NCBI GenBank assembly: GCA_015178975.1
Contig: WHVD01000001.1
Coordinates: 3,906,001 to 3,970,000, forward strand
Reading direction: 5' to 3'
Source: Hysterangium stoloniferum
Lineage: Eukaryota > Basidiomycota > Agaricomycetes > Hysterangiales > Hysterangiaceae
DNA: 64,000 bases
The translations under genes were made by a program, and so were the position numbers. The notes beneath the pieces were generated by a model that saw only the letters and a program-made list of their open reading frames with translations, did not search any database and was not told the origin of the DNA. This document shows, piece by piece, positions 20,611 through 34,680 of this stretch; position 1 is the first letter of the stretch, and each line of letters starts with the position of its first letter.

Positions 20611-23048
20611 TAGTCGCACTCTAGTCCTCTGTCTTCGGCTTTCCAGGCATAGATGGACCAGGTGAACCGTAAAAATAATCTATCTGAATTAGATAGAGCC
20701 TTTTGGCCTATACAACGTCCGCCAAGGCCATCATCAGGGATTTGGGAATGTCTACACCCATTATGTAGACTCCCTAGATCTATGGTAAGCTTTTATACCG
20801 ACTAGTAAATAGGGATCTCGCGAACGTAGTGTGTCTAGCCGAGTCTAGCTAGCTCTCCTAGATGGCTCTAGACAATATAGACGGCATGCTTACTGATCTT
20901 CCCACTTTCCTGATGATCGGAAAGATATATGTCGTATAACATTGTGCCTGCTCTGCTCTGGTCTTGGGACCAGGATATTGGGGGGCGTATATGGTTCCTT
21001 TGGATGGCACAAGTTGCCCAACATACCGATTCGGATGATCGTCATCCCAGGGTCACTCTTTTCATTATTGGGAATCGGCTGAAGGCGGTCAATCACAGAA
21101 GGAATTCCTGATTTCAGTTTTAGTACATAGCACCTAACGGTTTATTTATTGGCGCAATTGTTATCCCACACTTGGTACGTCATAAGGGCAAAGCACGGAT
21201 ACGTAATGTCTGCAGTATGACAACCTAAACGGCAACTCCTCTTCTCAATGTATATCTGTCCGGAATATCTCCGAAACTCACATCCCCTACTTTACTTCTT
21301 AGAAAATAGCACAGCCTGACCATCGATGCTAGAGCTGCAGGTGTAAGTTGTCAAAGTCGAATTTCATCTACAGCTATTCTTGCCATTCAGCCATTTTTGG
21401 TAATCCAAAGAAAGAAGAGGTTGACAGTGAGAGATACGGCGACAGAGAAGTGCATAAGAGTCTAAGTCAGGAATTAACTCCATATATTGGTCTGATTAGG
21501 AATCTCCAGTCCCAAACTGTACTGAAGTAAACCCTCACAGAAGCTCTTGCGCTGTCGATGTAAGTTAGGCATCCTTTTCTCTCGCCAACTTCTACATATA
21601 CCAGCATCCTTCTTCAACCTTCTCGATCTGGGACTGATGGCACTCTTTGAAGCTTGAAAGAAGTGTTATTGAAAGCTGTTGATACAGTGCAACTTTCCAC
21701 TGGCATGACAGTGACGAAAGGGGAGGTAAGCATTAGTTGTTTATGATATATAGCACTGGAATGTACATGTCAATCACTGTGGGCGATCCTACCAATGGTA
21801 ATAATAGAAGTCAAGTACACAAATCACTCTCAATGTCTATCAGATACACTAGGAAGTATTAGAAAGTACACTCATGAAAGACACCGTTGAATATTATGAC
21901 ATCGACTTGAGCCAAACTCGACTCGGACCAATACCTACCAAAAAATGATACGCGTCTCTCCCACATGGAAAGGAGGGAAATTAAAATTTGATTTGGTGGA
22001 ATTCATTACACCTTGCAGGCTTTAGACTTTACTCTTGACCATTCATTCTAAAGTTGAAAGCCCGTTGTCAAATGGGCTCACAGGTGGGTCACACAAGTTG
22101 ACAGGACCACGGTGTATTGTCTAGAGCGAGACGATACAGGACAGTGTAAACAAAGAGGGAAAACTTCCCAGGCTATATATGCCGTGATCACGTGCAAATA
22201 GGAACTAAAGTGAAACAAAAGGTGAACGCGTAAGACTTGCCAGGTTTACAGAAGTCGTGACTTCAAAGTGTGATGAATTTTTTTTTTTGGTACATGATTG
22301 AACCAAGGTTCAATATTGTCAATAGGCACTCTGAGAAGAAGTAGCATTGAATGACAAAAAGTCTAGAGCCCAAAATTCGCAGTACTTAGCCGGAAGCCCC
22401 GGATCAAAACCTTGTAGTTGATAGATACCGAAAACCAGCATATGACAAGTACATTGAGACAGTTGATCATTGCGAAAGTGATGTGAATGGACGTGTATTT
22501 GTGTTACCAGCGTAAGCGACGGATGTACGTATGGAACTCAAGCGTGACCACATGCCACCAAGGTCACTTGCCACAAAAATCTCTCATAACCATCCCGACA
22601 AATTCAGCCTCCTGTCAGAGAGCAGTCTGGTAGTTCGTTCATTCCAATCTATCAATCAGACAATCAATAATATAATACAAAAGTGTATATGACGCAGTGG
22701 GTTGTTTGGGGCCCAGCCTTGAGCAGCGCTAGCTTAAATGTGTTCCGCATCAGAGTTCATGTGATTCTGAAAGATTTGGGGGTGGTCTTCTTGCTAGCAA
22801 TTTTTCATTGTTGGTTAAGACATGACCATACAAGTAGTAATAAAGTCTTTAATTTAGTCAAGCTGGCAAAAGTCAAATGATACTGTTTGAAAGCGGGGGT
22901 TCAAATTTAAACTTGGGCTTCGGCACTCCACCACCGAGTTGTGGATGGGACGAGATTTAACTATAGCTATAGGCATAAGCATATGGCTTCGAGTTCATAT
23001 ATATATGTCCGATTACGGTGGGATTCATTCCTGTCCAATTTTTTCTCG
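20611..23048. other. Intergenic, glucoamylase upstream region
   Basis: 2.4 kb without a recognisable gene. The stretch 20690-20880 is rich in CTAG-containing short inverted repeats. 22970-23020 holds AT-rich TATATATAT-type sequence just upstream of the glucoamylase start and may be its core promoter. Confidence 0.4.
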
Positions 23049-25326
<2,278 letters not shown>

Positions 25327-26062
25327 TTATAGGAACAATTGCATTCTATCATTGTTCCTGTTTTGTATATTCATGGGTTCTGGATGTATTGATGCGACCT
25401 AGCTTTTCTATAAAGTCAACATTTGGGGTCGAGTACGGAAGAACCAACTTAAATACGCTGCGGCCGGTCATTTTAATTGAGCTACCTGGCTGAGGGAATG
25501 GTATTATTATTAGAGGTTACCCAACCCACCGCTTTCAAGTACCTAAAATAAGAAGAGAAAAATCTTCAACATAATGAAGATCCTGCCGAGTATTGGCATC
25601 ATGGTTGGACGAAAATGCTAAGTAAGATGATAAATAAATTTTTGAGAATTATTAAAAAAATTGCATGGCGCCACAGGGCAATAATATTACAACATGCGTC
25701 TCAAAACACGGGATATATGGGTTTTTACCAAAGCTCTGCATTGATTTCCTTTCGGGAGAACCTCGTAGCTTTACCTGGCTTTCTTGTCCGCAGAGCATTC
25801 GACGTAATTTCGCACGAGGATGATGTACTTTTACACAAAATCGGTTTTATAGTGAGTAAAGAAACTTTTATAACGTCGCTTGTCAGTGATACCCAAGTCA
25901 TATAATTACAACCAATGCATTGGTCAAAAAAAATGGTCTCAGTCCATTGATTCATATAATTAAAAAAAGCTTGGATTTACGGATCATAGGTAGTTGTAAC
26001 AAGACAAAACTACAGATCCTAAGAGGAGAGGGGGGAAAACAAAGTGTGCGAGGGGCAAAATA
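25327..26062. other. Intergenic
   Basis: Glucoamylase 3' flank and tRNA downstream region. No gene recognised. A TTTT run on the minus strand (AAAA at 26037-26040) lies 23 nt beyond the tRNA and can serve as Pol III terminator. Confidence 0.5.
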
Positions 26063-26155
26063 CGACGCCTGTGCGATTCGAACGCACGTGTGCAAAGCAC
26101 ATTCGCTAAGCTGACTAATAGCAGGCGAACCCGGTAACCACTGCGGCAAAGCGTC
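26063..26155 (-). tRNA. tRNA-Ser(GCT) with an 11-nt intron
   Basis: Full class II cloverleaf on the minus strand. Acceptor GACGCTT pairs with AGGCGTC (one G-U), followed by discriminator G. D arm is CCG/CGG with GG in the loop. Anticodon stem is TTCGC/GCGAA with loop C-T-GCT-A-[11-nt intron]-A. Long variable arm TGTGC-TTT-GCACA is the serine-tRNA hallmark. T arm is GTGCG-TTCGAAT-CGCAC. The intron sits after position 37, as in eukaryotic tRNAs. CCA is not encoded. Confidence 0.93.
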
Positions 26156-26875
26156 CCACGTTGTTTATGATGACGTCTATGCCTATATAACCTAACGTGA
26201 CACATTTGACATATTCATCTCAGAATTGCAGCGCTGAGGCGCTATTTTTTGATTTCAGAATATCCTAACATTTAGAAAATATAAAGTTTCCCACGAATCT
26301 TCAAATTTCTGAAAATGCGCGAAAATTTCTTATTTTTTAAAGAATTTTCTGAACACTTTACAAGCACACATATGTTCAATTTTTGGAAAGCCTTCAAATA
26401 TATAATTCAATTCGGAAAATGCCCGAAGAATTCTTGAGAATATATAATATTTTCTGCGCATTTTCAAAAACCCGAAAACTCTGGGGAAACCTTGTATTTT
26501 CCATAAATTTTAGAGGATATTCCGTGATAACTCAACTGTCTCTTCACAATCCTCACAAGCTGTAATTGCTGCACACATGATCTAATATACATGTCGCTGT
26601 CCAACAAACGGGATATCTGGTGGCGAAAAGCAGTATTTGTCCTAAAGAACAAGCTGTCGTCTAATCCGAATGATAATAAGATTGGGCCAAGTTAGTACGG
26701 CTCAAGAAGTTATAACAGAGCAATTTTATAAACGACTACATACGCATCAAACGTGAAAAGAGATAATCGTGGTGGGTAATATCGACAAATTTGAAGCAAG
26801 AAAATAGTCTCCGGCCATTGGCTGCCTGTTGTTCATATTTGGATTGTGACGGCGTGACCCGTTCACAACTTCCAC
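26156..26875. other. Intergenic, AT-rich, between tRNA and cdc23
   Basis: Contains several degenerate copies of a TTTTCTGAAAAT/ATTTTCGGAAAA-like word at 26250-26500, reminiscent of the foldback element at 36945-37320. No gene recognised. Confidence 0.4.
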
Positions 26876-29210
26876 ATGAACGCGGCGAACGTCGAGGCTT
26901 TGCGGATTGCAATTAGGGAGACGTCTGACAGAGGCATTATTTCAGCATCCAAATGGTAACTTGCTGTTTAAATGTAACTTTAAGCTAATTAATTTTGTGA
27001 AAAAAATCATCAAGGGCGGCCGAACTTCTTACTGGCCTCTCAGTATCACTGAAGACTTCTGCAATAAGGAATGCTCCAAGAAGACTCGGACCAATGATGT
27101 CCCCATCCACTTCTACGGCTTCTATACCACGATCCAAGTCCCCTCCTCCCGAGCCTCCCGAGCCTTACTTTAGAAACTTGCCACCCACAGATTTAATTTC
27201 CCCGGCCCAATTGAAAGAAGGGGCCGGAATGCCAGGCTATTCTAGTTCTGACCGAGGCAGTGCAACAGAAGGATCATCTGCTGCCAAATCTTTTGGTTAT
27301 TTAGATGTTCCCATCACACAGGACGAAATGGATGCGTACACCTCTGCACGGCGTTTCTTTGACTCCAGAGAATTTCACAGAGTCGTATATACTCTACGTG
27401 ATTATAAGAGTGCCCAGTCACGATTTCTTTCGTTATATAGTGAATATTTGGTATGCAACATGTAACAGTTTCTGTTGACGTCTAATTAATCCCATAGTTA
27501 ATAGGCGGCTGAAAAACAAGCCCTCAATGCATTTTATAAACGTGACGGTATGTATCCGTGGTTGGCTCTTTTGAGCCTATTTCTCATCATATTCACTTAG
27601 CGGCACGAAAGCATAATCCTGGCCCGTTGAACGAGTCTCTTCTTAAGCTGCTAGAGGCCATTGGTGTGACAGACGATCCTTTCTTGCTATTTCTGTTCGT
27701 ACTCTTTGGCCTTCACCTACTTTAATATTTAATCAATACTAATTTTACTCGCATAATAAAGGAAGGGCATTCTCCTCCACCGCGTCCTGCGTAGGGCCGA
27801 GGCACTCGAATGCCTCATCCGATCAATAAACATTTATCCTTGGAATTGGAGCGCTTGGTTACAGTTGTCGGCTTGCCTAGAGGATCAAGAAGAAGTACGT
27901 AAAACGTGTTTTTGTTTTAGTGAATAGAGTTGTTTAGCCCCCTACAAGTATATCGGCATACAAAAGCATTTACCTGCGCATGTCATGACAAGGATTTTTG
28001 CAATACGATTCATTATTGAATTGAATTCCCCAGGCGAAACTGAGCTAAAGAATGTCGAGGCACTATTGCGATTATTTCCAGGAAGCTTATATCTCATGAC
28101 GCAGAAGGCATTGGTATACTATCATCAGCGAGGTAATCTATGCATACATTTTTGACAGTACATGTTTCTCACCAAAATATGCCAGATTTTGAATCAGCCG
28201 AAAAACTTTACGATGAAATTCGTAGACGAGATCCGTTCCGCATTGACGATATTGACGTGTTGTCCAACATACTTTATCTTATGGAAAAGAAAACCAAATT
28301 ATCGAAACTAGCACATGAATTCTTAGCACTCGACAAGGATCGTCCGGAGATCTGTTGTATTGTAGGTGAGTTAATACTACACTTGCTCCGGCCCTTTTGC
28401 AGTTAAATTACCCATCTTACTGTCCTTTAGGCAATCACTACAGTTTACGACAGGAACATGAAAAGGCAATTAAATATTTCAGACGCGCAGTGCAATTGGA
28501 TCGTACTTTCCTCTCAGCCTGGACACTGATGGGTCACGAATATATCGAGATCAAGAATGCTCAAGCAGCCATCGAAGCATATCGAAGGGCTATAGGTTTG
28601 TTATGTCTAAGCTCGTAGCGTTTTCTTACGATCTTTCAAAATTGTAGATGTCAACAAGAAAGATTATCGGGGCTGGTATGGGCTTGGTCAAGCATATGAA
28701 TTGCTTAATATGCACAATTACGCTCTACACTATTATCAACGCGGTGCGGCGCTTCGACCTTATGATGTACGCATGTGGCAGGCCATGGGGATGTGCTACC
28801 AGGATCTAAACAGGCAAGTTGAGCTGAACGAGCTTCGCAGACGACTTATGCTAACGGATGTCTACATTAGACCACATGAAGCCATTTCGTGTTTCAAAAG
28901 GGCACTTCTTGGTTCCGACGCAAGAGAAACGACTCTCAATATGAAAATTGCAGGACTTCACGAACTGTTAGAAGAGCGGGCAGAAGCTGCTGCATATCAC
29001 CGACGTTGCGTAGAAATTAGTGTATCCGAGGGCCGTCCGATTGCTGAGTACGTGAAAAGCTGTATGTATACCGCGCGTTACCATCTGGTTTGGGGTGGCG
29101 GAAACCTCAAATTGGCCAGGGAGTATTTGGAAAGGGTGGCTGCGAGCAATGTCGAAGAGTCAGCCACTGCATTGGAGTACCTGAGGAAGATGCGATTAGG
29201 TGGACATTGA
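26876..29210 (+). CDS. cdc23: Anaphase-promoting complex subunit 8 (Cdc23/APC8)
   Basis: TPR scaffold subunit of the APC/C ubiquitin ligase in the nucleus, which drives anaphase entry and mitotic exit. Exons 26876-26955, 27015-27450, 27505-27547, 27601-27694, 27762-27894, 27949-28132, 28186-28365, 28431-28595, 28648-28813 and 28871-29210 join in frame to 606 residues. The N-terminal Apc8 domain is recognisable ([19 protein letters not shown]). A 7-8 repeat TPR array follows, with family-diagnostic text: [82 protein letters not shown]. The intron 28814-28870 begins with GC (AG|GCAAGT), has branch point CTAAC and is 57 nt, so retention would add 19 residues without a stop. All other introns I joined begin with GT. 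Confidence 0.95.
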
Positions 29211-29889
29211 GTTGACTAGATTGTATAGGGAGTGCGTATATCATTCATTTCACCTGCTTACGGCCATTTGAAACGTGGAGGTGTGCTTGAATCCACCACG
29301 CCTAAAGCATCTTCCCACTTAATGTGTGCAGGTTGTGCCGAACTGGCAAGGCGGATTAGGACCAGATCCTATACTTCGATTGGAGAAGTATCACCATGAA
29401 AGTCAATTTTGATTGCCGCCTCCCATGATTGAAGGAAGACATTGCTCCGCACGCCTTTCCCTATAATTTCGTCAGATATTAGGTTTTGTGTTGATTAACA
29501 CCAGTGGAACTTCAAGTGAGATAAAAGGGTCGGTTTCGAAAGATTTTCAAATGAATGTCGTGATGTTGTTTGAATTTTTGAACGTCAATAACTCATTATA
29601 TTACTCATTATTAATATTGGAAGATTGTGATTGGCATTACAAGGATAAGTGATTAAATAGTCAATATCAATTTATTCTGGAGCAAATGGTCGGTGATCTA
29701 ATTAGGGGGGCCAAAAGGGAGCTAAAGGGAGGTCTTCTTATTTTAAATAAAGGGAGCTAAGCTGCTATCATAATTATAGGCTGCTAATAATACTATGTGA
29801 AAGAAGGGGCATCTGATGAGGAAATGACAGTGTGAGAAGGTGTTGTATATTGATATAATAGTAGAAGAGGATACCACAAGTGAGATCTA
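29211..29889. other. Intergenic, cdc23 3' flank
   Basis: No gene recognised. A short stretch (29700-29760, 'AGGGAGCTAA' twice) resembles 32560-32600 and marks the start of the duplicated DUF6533 neighbourhood. Confidence 0.4.
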
Positions 29890-30245
29890 TCATCGAGGAC
29901 TTCTATCAGAGAAGCAGTTGTGAGTCAGGCAGCATTTTTTACGGCTATGCACATACTATCAGCTATGCAGTAAGAGACTGCCTGAGATATGTGCCTTTCA
30001 TAAATCACAGCACTAGAAGAGCAGCAGTCGCGTGCGTGGAGCTGTACGTGCCAGGCTGATGCGTAAAGGAACGCACCACCAAGCTGCATTGTCCTTAATT
30101 GTAAGAAACGCTCTACAATAAACAAAAATGCAGAAATGCACCGCTCACAACTGCGGCCCAATCGTGGAAAAGATTGCCTAAGGTGATGGCGCCGAATGCA
30201 CTAGCTACTTTTCATTACTCACATCACAGGGATGAACTAAACACA
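29890..30245. repeat. Duplicated upstream block, copy 1
   Basis: About 340 bp also present at 32680-33010 and 53285-53560. Shared words include AGCAGCAGTCGCGTGCGTGG and GCTGCATTGTCCTTAATT. It lies upstream of the first DUF6533-type gene, so gene and promoter-side DNA were copied together. Confidence 0.75.
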
Positions 30246-30432
30246 TAATATATTTTCCCACCTGTAGATCATTGGGCTATACGTTTCTATAGTAGATGAA
30301 TTGGTGCTGAGATCCCGACACTTACAGACCCACTCTATATCAGGGATGGCTGTCTTCAAGCCATCGCCACTAGACGCTTTGCACCCTTCGCATACGATCC
30401 ACTCCAAATCCTACAAACCAGCATATACCACA

Positions 30433-32225
30433 ATGAATTCGCTGCAGAACGTTGTTAACCAGACGTTGTCGTTGAATTTAGGGACCTATCGTGCTTCAGC
30501 GGTAAGCCCTTAGCCTTCTACGAGTCGATTATATGCAGATTCCGCTCATCTGTGTGTTATAATATGTTCTAGTATCCTGATGGTATGTATGTTTTGTTAT
30601 TATCAACCATTGTAATGATTTGTCCAGACTAATCCTCACATAGTAGCCGGCTACACCTTACTGGTGCGTTTGGAATACTTAAATAGACAATAAATGTAGA
30701 ATGAGGCTAAAGCTTCTGTGATGCAGTTGTATGACCACTTCTTGACTATAGGCACAGAAATTGATGTTATATGGCCCACTCCTTGGAGCGTCGGAAAAGT
30801 TCTATTTTATGCTACGAAATACCCCGCACTTCTGGATGGTGCATTTCTTCTCTATAGTACGCGAAGTAAAAATTGATACTGGCCCAAAGACGATCTCACA
30901 ACTCTCCTTTAATTAGACCATTTCGCGCCATTAGGTACAACGCCAAGCACTTGTGAGCTTTTATACACACTATCTGGAGGTATGAGATACCCGCCCATGA
31001 TTGCAGCGGTAACGTTCTGAGGACCTGCTGATGATTTCTGCCAGCAATGATGGTAGTTGGGATGGCCCTTGCAGAATGTAAGTGCCTTTTTTTGTTCCCG
31101 ATTCTCAGCCAAATAAATTGATATTGGTTGCAGTTGTTCTAGTTTTCCGAACCTGGGCTGTTTGGGGAAAAAATAGTACTGTAGGGATATCGCTCCTTTG
31201 TGCAGCATTTATACTGGCATGTCCGACTGGGTATTTCACCTACTACGGTTTCTCGCAAATTAAATGTAAACCACCCATTTCTCGATCGTGATTCAAATAT
31301 CTTACCATTACGGGCCACGCAGTCGGACCAAGTCCAAGGGACGTAAACGAGGTTTGCTGGGTGGTGACTCCTCCTGGCAACATAATATTTCTCGACTACC
31401 TCTTAGTTGTAGTATTTGAAACAAGTATATGCTATGCTGTTGATGACAGCCTTCGCCTCCTTATTTGCTCTTTTTCAGTCATCTTAATATTGACCACCCT
31501 CAAGTGCTTTCAACCTTGTGAGTACTGCATCATCTTGGCACGCGTCGACTTTATATCTGATAACCTGAAATTGCACCGTGACTTCATCGTCAGTTAGAAG
31601 AAGCAGGTCCCGTCTGATTGTTACATTATATCGAGACGGTATGTTTCTCGACATACTCGTAAGATGCCAGCTGATGCTCCTTAACGGGAAAGGTATACTT
31701 TACTATGTTTATCTCACCGGTACGTAAATATCTCACGGATTTGACGACCACATTGCGATATTCTCCCCGGAAAGGCATCTCAATTATTAATATGATTATT
31801 TTGGTCACAAAGGTGTGCACTGATACGTTTATGATCTACTGTATAAGCTAAATCTCACTTTATCTAGCTCGAGCACAAGCCCAGCCTCGTATTGTTCGTG
31901 CATGACTTCCGTTTTCCAAGCCATTCCAAATTCTCAATCTCATTGCTTCAATAGTACACAGCGCGTCTTCCATGCAATCTTCACTGCACGCATTTTAGTC
32001 AATCTCCGAAAAGCGGCGCGTTCTAATTGCACAAACACTGATACCTTAACCACTACCGACAATACTGACCGTGATCGTACGATCTTTAGCAGTATATTAG
32101 ACGTCGACACGTGGTTTGAGAACCCCAACTCCACCAGACAGATGGTGAGGAACCCTCAACATGACCTTCTGTTGTTCTATACTTGGCTGAAACAGATCTC
32201 GGCATTAGACTCAGGCGTTACCTGA
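30433..32225 (+). CDS. DUF6533-type fungal membrane protein, copy A
   Basis: Member of the basidiomycete family of multi-pass membrane proteins with an N-terminal DUF6533 domain; function unknown. Exons at 30433-30501, 30573-30582 (10 nt), 30644-30663 (20 nt), 30727-30856 and 30917-30979 join in frame to MNSLQNVVNQTLSL…, then VAGYTLLLYDHFLTIGTEI, IWPTPWSVGKVLFY and PSTCELLYTLSG. Later exons encode VLVFRTWAVWGKN (TM), VVTPPGNIIFLDYLL (TM), VTLYRDGILYYVYLTG, INMIILVTK and the conserved C-terminal QRVFHAIFTARILVNLRKAA, stop at 32223. Start at 30433 chosen because the same MxS…QTLSL text begins the other copies; an upstream in-frame ATG at 30301 is possible. The last two splice sites before QRVFHA are not resolved. 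Confidence 0.75.
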
Positions 32226-32679
32226 TGGAGAGTCAGGTTTGCCCCAATCACAACCTGAGCCGTGAGCTCATGTGAAATGGTATTGTTGAATACAGGGTGT
32301 GAGACCACTAAGATGTTCCCAATGGCTCTGGGTTGGAAAAATAACAAGGCAACAAATACATAGTAGACTTCTCTAGAGAAGTCGTCCCATCCGATTCGAT
32401 TATTTCAGAGCCCTTTGGTTTTGTCTAGAGAGAGTCTTTTGCGTTGAAGACGTTATAAAACTATTTTGTCCTCAAGCCTCTTTGTATATGTGTGGCCAAT
32501 GCTAACTTCCTGTGGCTTTGTCTTTGCAGATCGAATGGGGCGGGACTAGTCGATGTTCTAATTAGGGGGCTGTGTGGGAACACGAAAGAACTAAACTTAA
32601 GTGAAAGAAGGTGTGTATGTTGCTATGGTAGAACGGAAGTTGATGTCGCGGGTCGGGGCCATCAGGTACTTCAACCAGA
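32226..32679. other. 3' flank of copy A
   Basis: Similar to the 3' flanks of copies B and C (e.g. CAATGGCT near 32315 and the 'TTTTGNNTTGAAGG' words). No separate gene. Confidence 0.5.
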
Positions 32680-33110
32680 GAAGCAAGCTGCGAGTCCGGC
32701 GGCCTTTTTGACGGTCATGGAAATGCTACGAGCTGTGCAGCAAGTGGCAGAGATATGCCTTTCGTATATCATAACGCTAGAAAAGCAGCCGTCGCGTGCG
32801 TGGAGCTGTACACTACGGGCTAATGAGTAAAAGAACACACTACGAGCCTGCATTGTCTAACTTATAAGAAACGTTCCACAAAAGAGAACCTAAAATGCAC
32901 CACCCCCCAAGCGTAGAAAAGATTGCCCTATGATGATGGCGGCGATTGTGTCAGCTACTTTTCATTGCTCATATCACAAGGATGAGCTGCGCTGCACGAA
33001 GCTTGAAATTAATCGTGCATCTTCGTTCCAGCATTTCGCTGGGGCCTACGTTAGATAGTTGATTGTTACCGTTGAGCCTGTCGGCGGTCAGCTAGCTGTG
33101 GGGGCATCAC
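32680..33110. repeat. Duplicated upstream block, copy 2
   Basis: Same block as 29890-30245 and 53285-53650 (e.g. GAAAAGCAGCCGTCGCGTGC, then 'CGAAGCTTGAAATTAATCGTG' region). It ends abruptly at about 33110, where sequence switches to a stranded last exon of the gene family. Confidence 0.75.
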
Positions 33111-33390
33111 TTCCGTTTTCCAACTCATTCCAAATTCGCAAGCTCATTGCTACAATAGTATACAACCCATCTTCCATTCAATCTTCACTGCACGGATTTT
33201 AGCCAATCTCCGAAAAGCAGCACGTGCTAATTGCACAAACTCTGTGCCTTGACCAGCACCGACTACTGACCGTGATAGCACAATCTTTACGCATCGACAC
33301 GTGGTTTCAGAACCCCGAATTACCGACACAGATGGTAGAAAACCTTAACATGACCTTCTGTTGTCCTATACTTGGCTGAAACAGATCTTC
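33111..33390 (+). pseudogene. Stranded last exon of a DUF6533-type gene
   Basis: Sequence parallel to 31905-32190 (last exon of copy A): TTCACTGCACGGATTTTAGC, then CGACACGTGGTTTCAGAACC and ACACAGATGGTA. Reading frame is broken, and the earlier exons are absent. It probably arose by unequal exchange between tandem copies. Confidence 0.7.
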
Positions 33391-34179
33391 GCTTCAGATC
33401 TTACCTGACGGAGAATTAGGTTTTCCCTAGTCACATCGGAGCCATGGGCGCATATGAAACGACATCATTGAACACAGGATGGGTTTGGCTACCTTGTAAG
33501 GTGTTCCCAATGGCTATGATATAAAATAATAACAAGGCAATGAACACATAGCAAACCTCTCTGGAAAGTTGTACCATCAGTTTCAATTAGTTAAGAGCCC
33601 TTTGGTTACAAGTATAGACGGTCGTTTCGGGTTAAAGGAATTACTTTATTCCTCAGAGTTTTGCATACATGTGCTCAGGTTACCACCTATTTGGATTTCA
33701 GTTTGTGTTTGGAATTGTACTCTATTGCTACAGTGTCAAAAATGTCATTTAATGCACATAAAAATGCTCTTATTAAACATAACCATTTTATTTAAACCTG
33801 AATACTCACCAATCCATGCATGCAATGCCATTAATGAACAATATCTGGTCAAGATAGGATGACAAAACCTAGATGGTAGATGCAGCTGCAAAAATGTATT
33901 CAGGTCAGTAACAAGCAAATATCATAATACTCTTTTTGATGTTTTTTTTCTATTGTTTAGACCTGTAGATAAAGCATGGGCGAGCGGACGATGTGACACT
34001 CGATGTGGAAGCATCCAGCGGTGCTTAGAATGGATCGTAAACTGACCGCGAAAGAATTGATTGAGCAGGGGTTTTTGATCGGTGTATCATTTGGTTCATT
34101 TCATCGTGTAAAGAACTCTATGTGTTTGCTTCTGCTATCTGCTCTTTGAAGTTGTAACATATCCAACATTTCTGTACTG
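33391..34179. other. Intergenic
   Basis: Flank sequence. 33968-34030 (GATAAAGCATGGGCGAGCGG) is matched at 54062-54110 upstream of copy C. No gene recognised. Confidence 0.4.
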
Positions 34180-34440
34180 AAATAATCACATGAATAATTT
34201 TATAAAACTATTGATGACTATCCATGACTCATGACCGGCTGTGCCACCGCGAATAAATCGGTTGTCTCACTTATCTCGACCATTCGTGGCTTTGATTCTC
34301 CAAGCGTAGAGTGTGATCAGCTGTCTTTACACTGCATATACGCCATGTTAACCGGTTCGTGAAAAGGACGTCATGTCGTTTTGAGGAACACGCAACACAG
34401 TTTTGAATTCAGAGGCCGCGAACAGCCAGTACCTCAAATC
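34180..34440. repeat. Dispersed upstream repeat
   Basis: Shared with 40215-40400 and, in part, with 54410-54520 (words such as GTGAAAAGGACGTCATGT and CAGTTTTGAATTCAGAGGCC). It precedes copies B and C and may be promoter-side DNA or an unrelated small repeat. Confidence 0.6.
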
Positions 34441-34680
34441 TACGCGTGGCTATTCAGAATCTCCACTTTCTCAGGCCTACCGTGATTCTGAATAGCAACT
34501 TTCCGATTTAGGTATGTCAAAGCTGACAACCGTACTTCTTCTATTCAGACTTCGGTTACTAGTAGACGCGCCCAAGACGCTATCTCAGAGGTGGCTGCTC
34601 CCGCCATCGCCACTAGTATTTCCTTTACGTTCTCTGCTTTGTATTTTAACATGTCGAATGTTACAAAACCAGAATATAAC

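Noticed and set aside
30301..30432. N-terminal extension of DUF6533 copy A from the upstream ATG
   Set aside because: The extension has no counterpart at the aligned start of the other copies, which begin at the MxS…QTLSL methionine.
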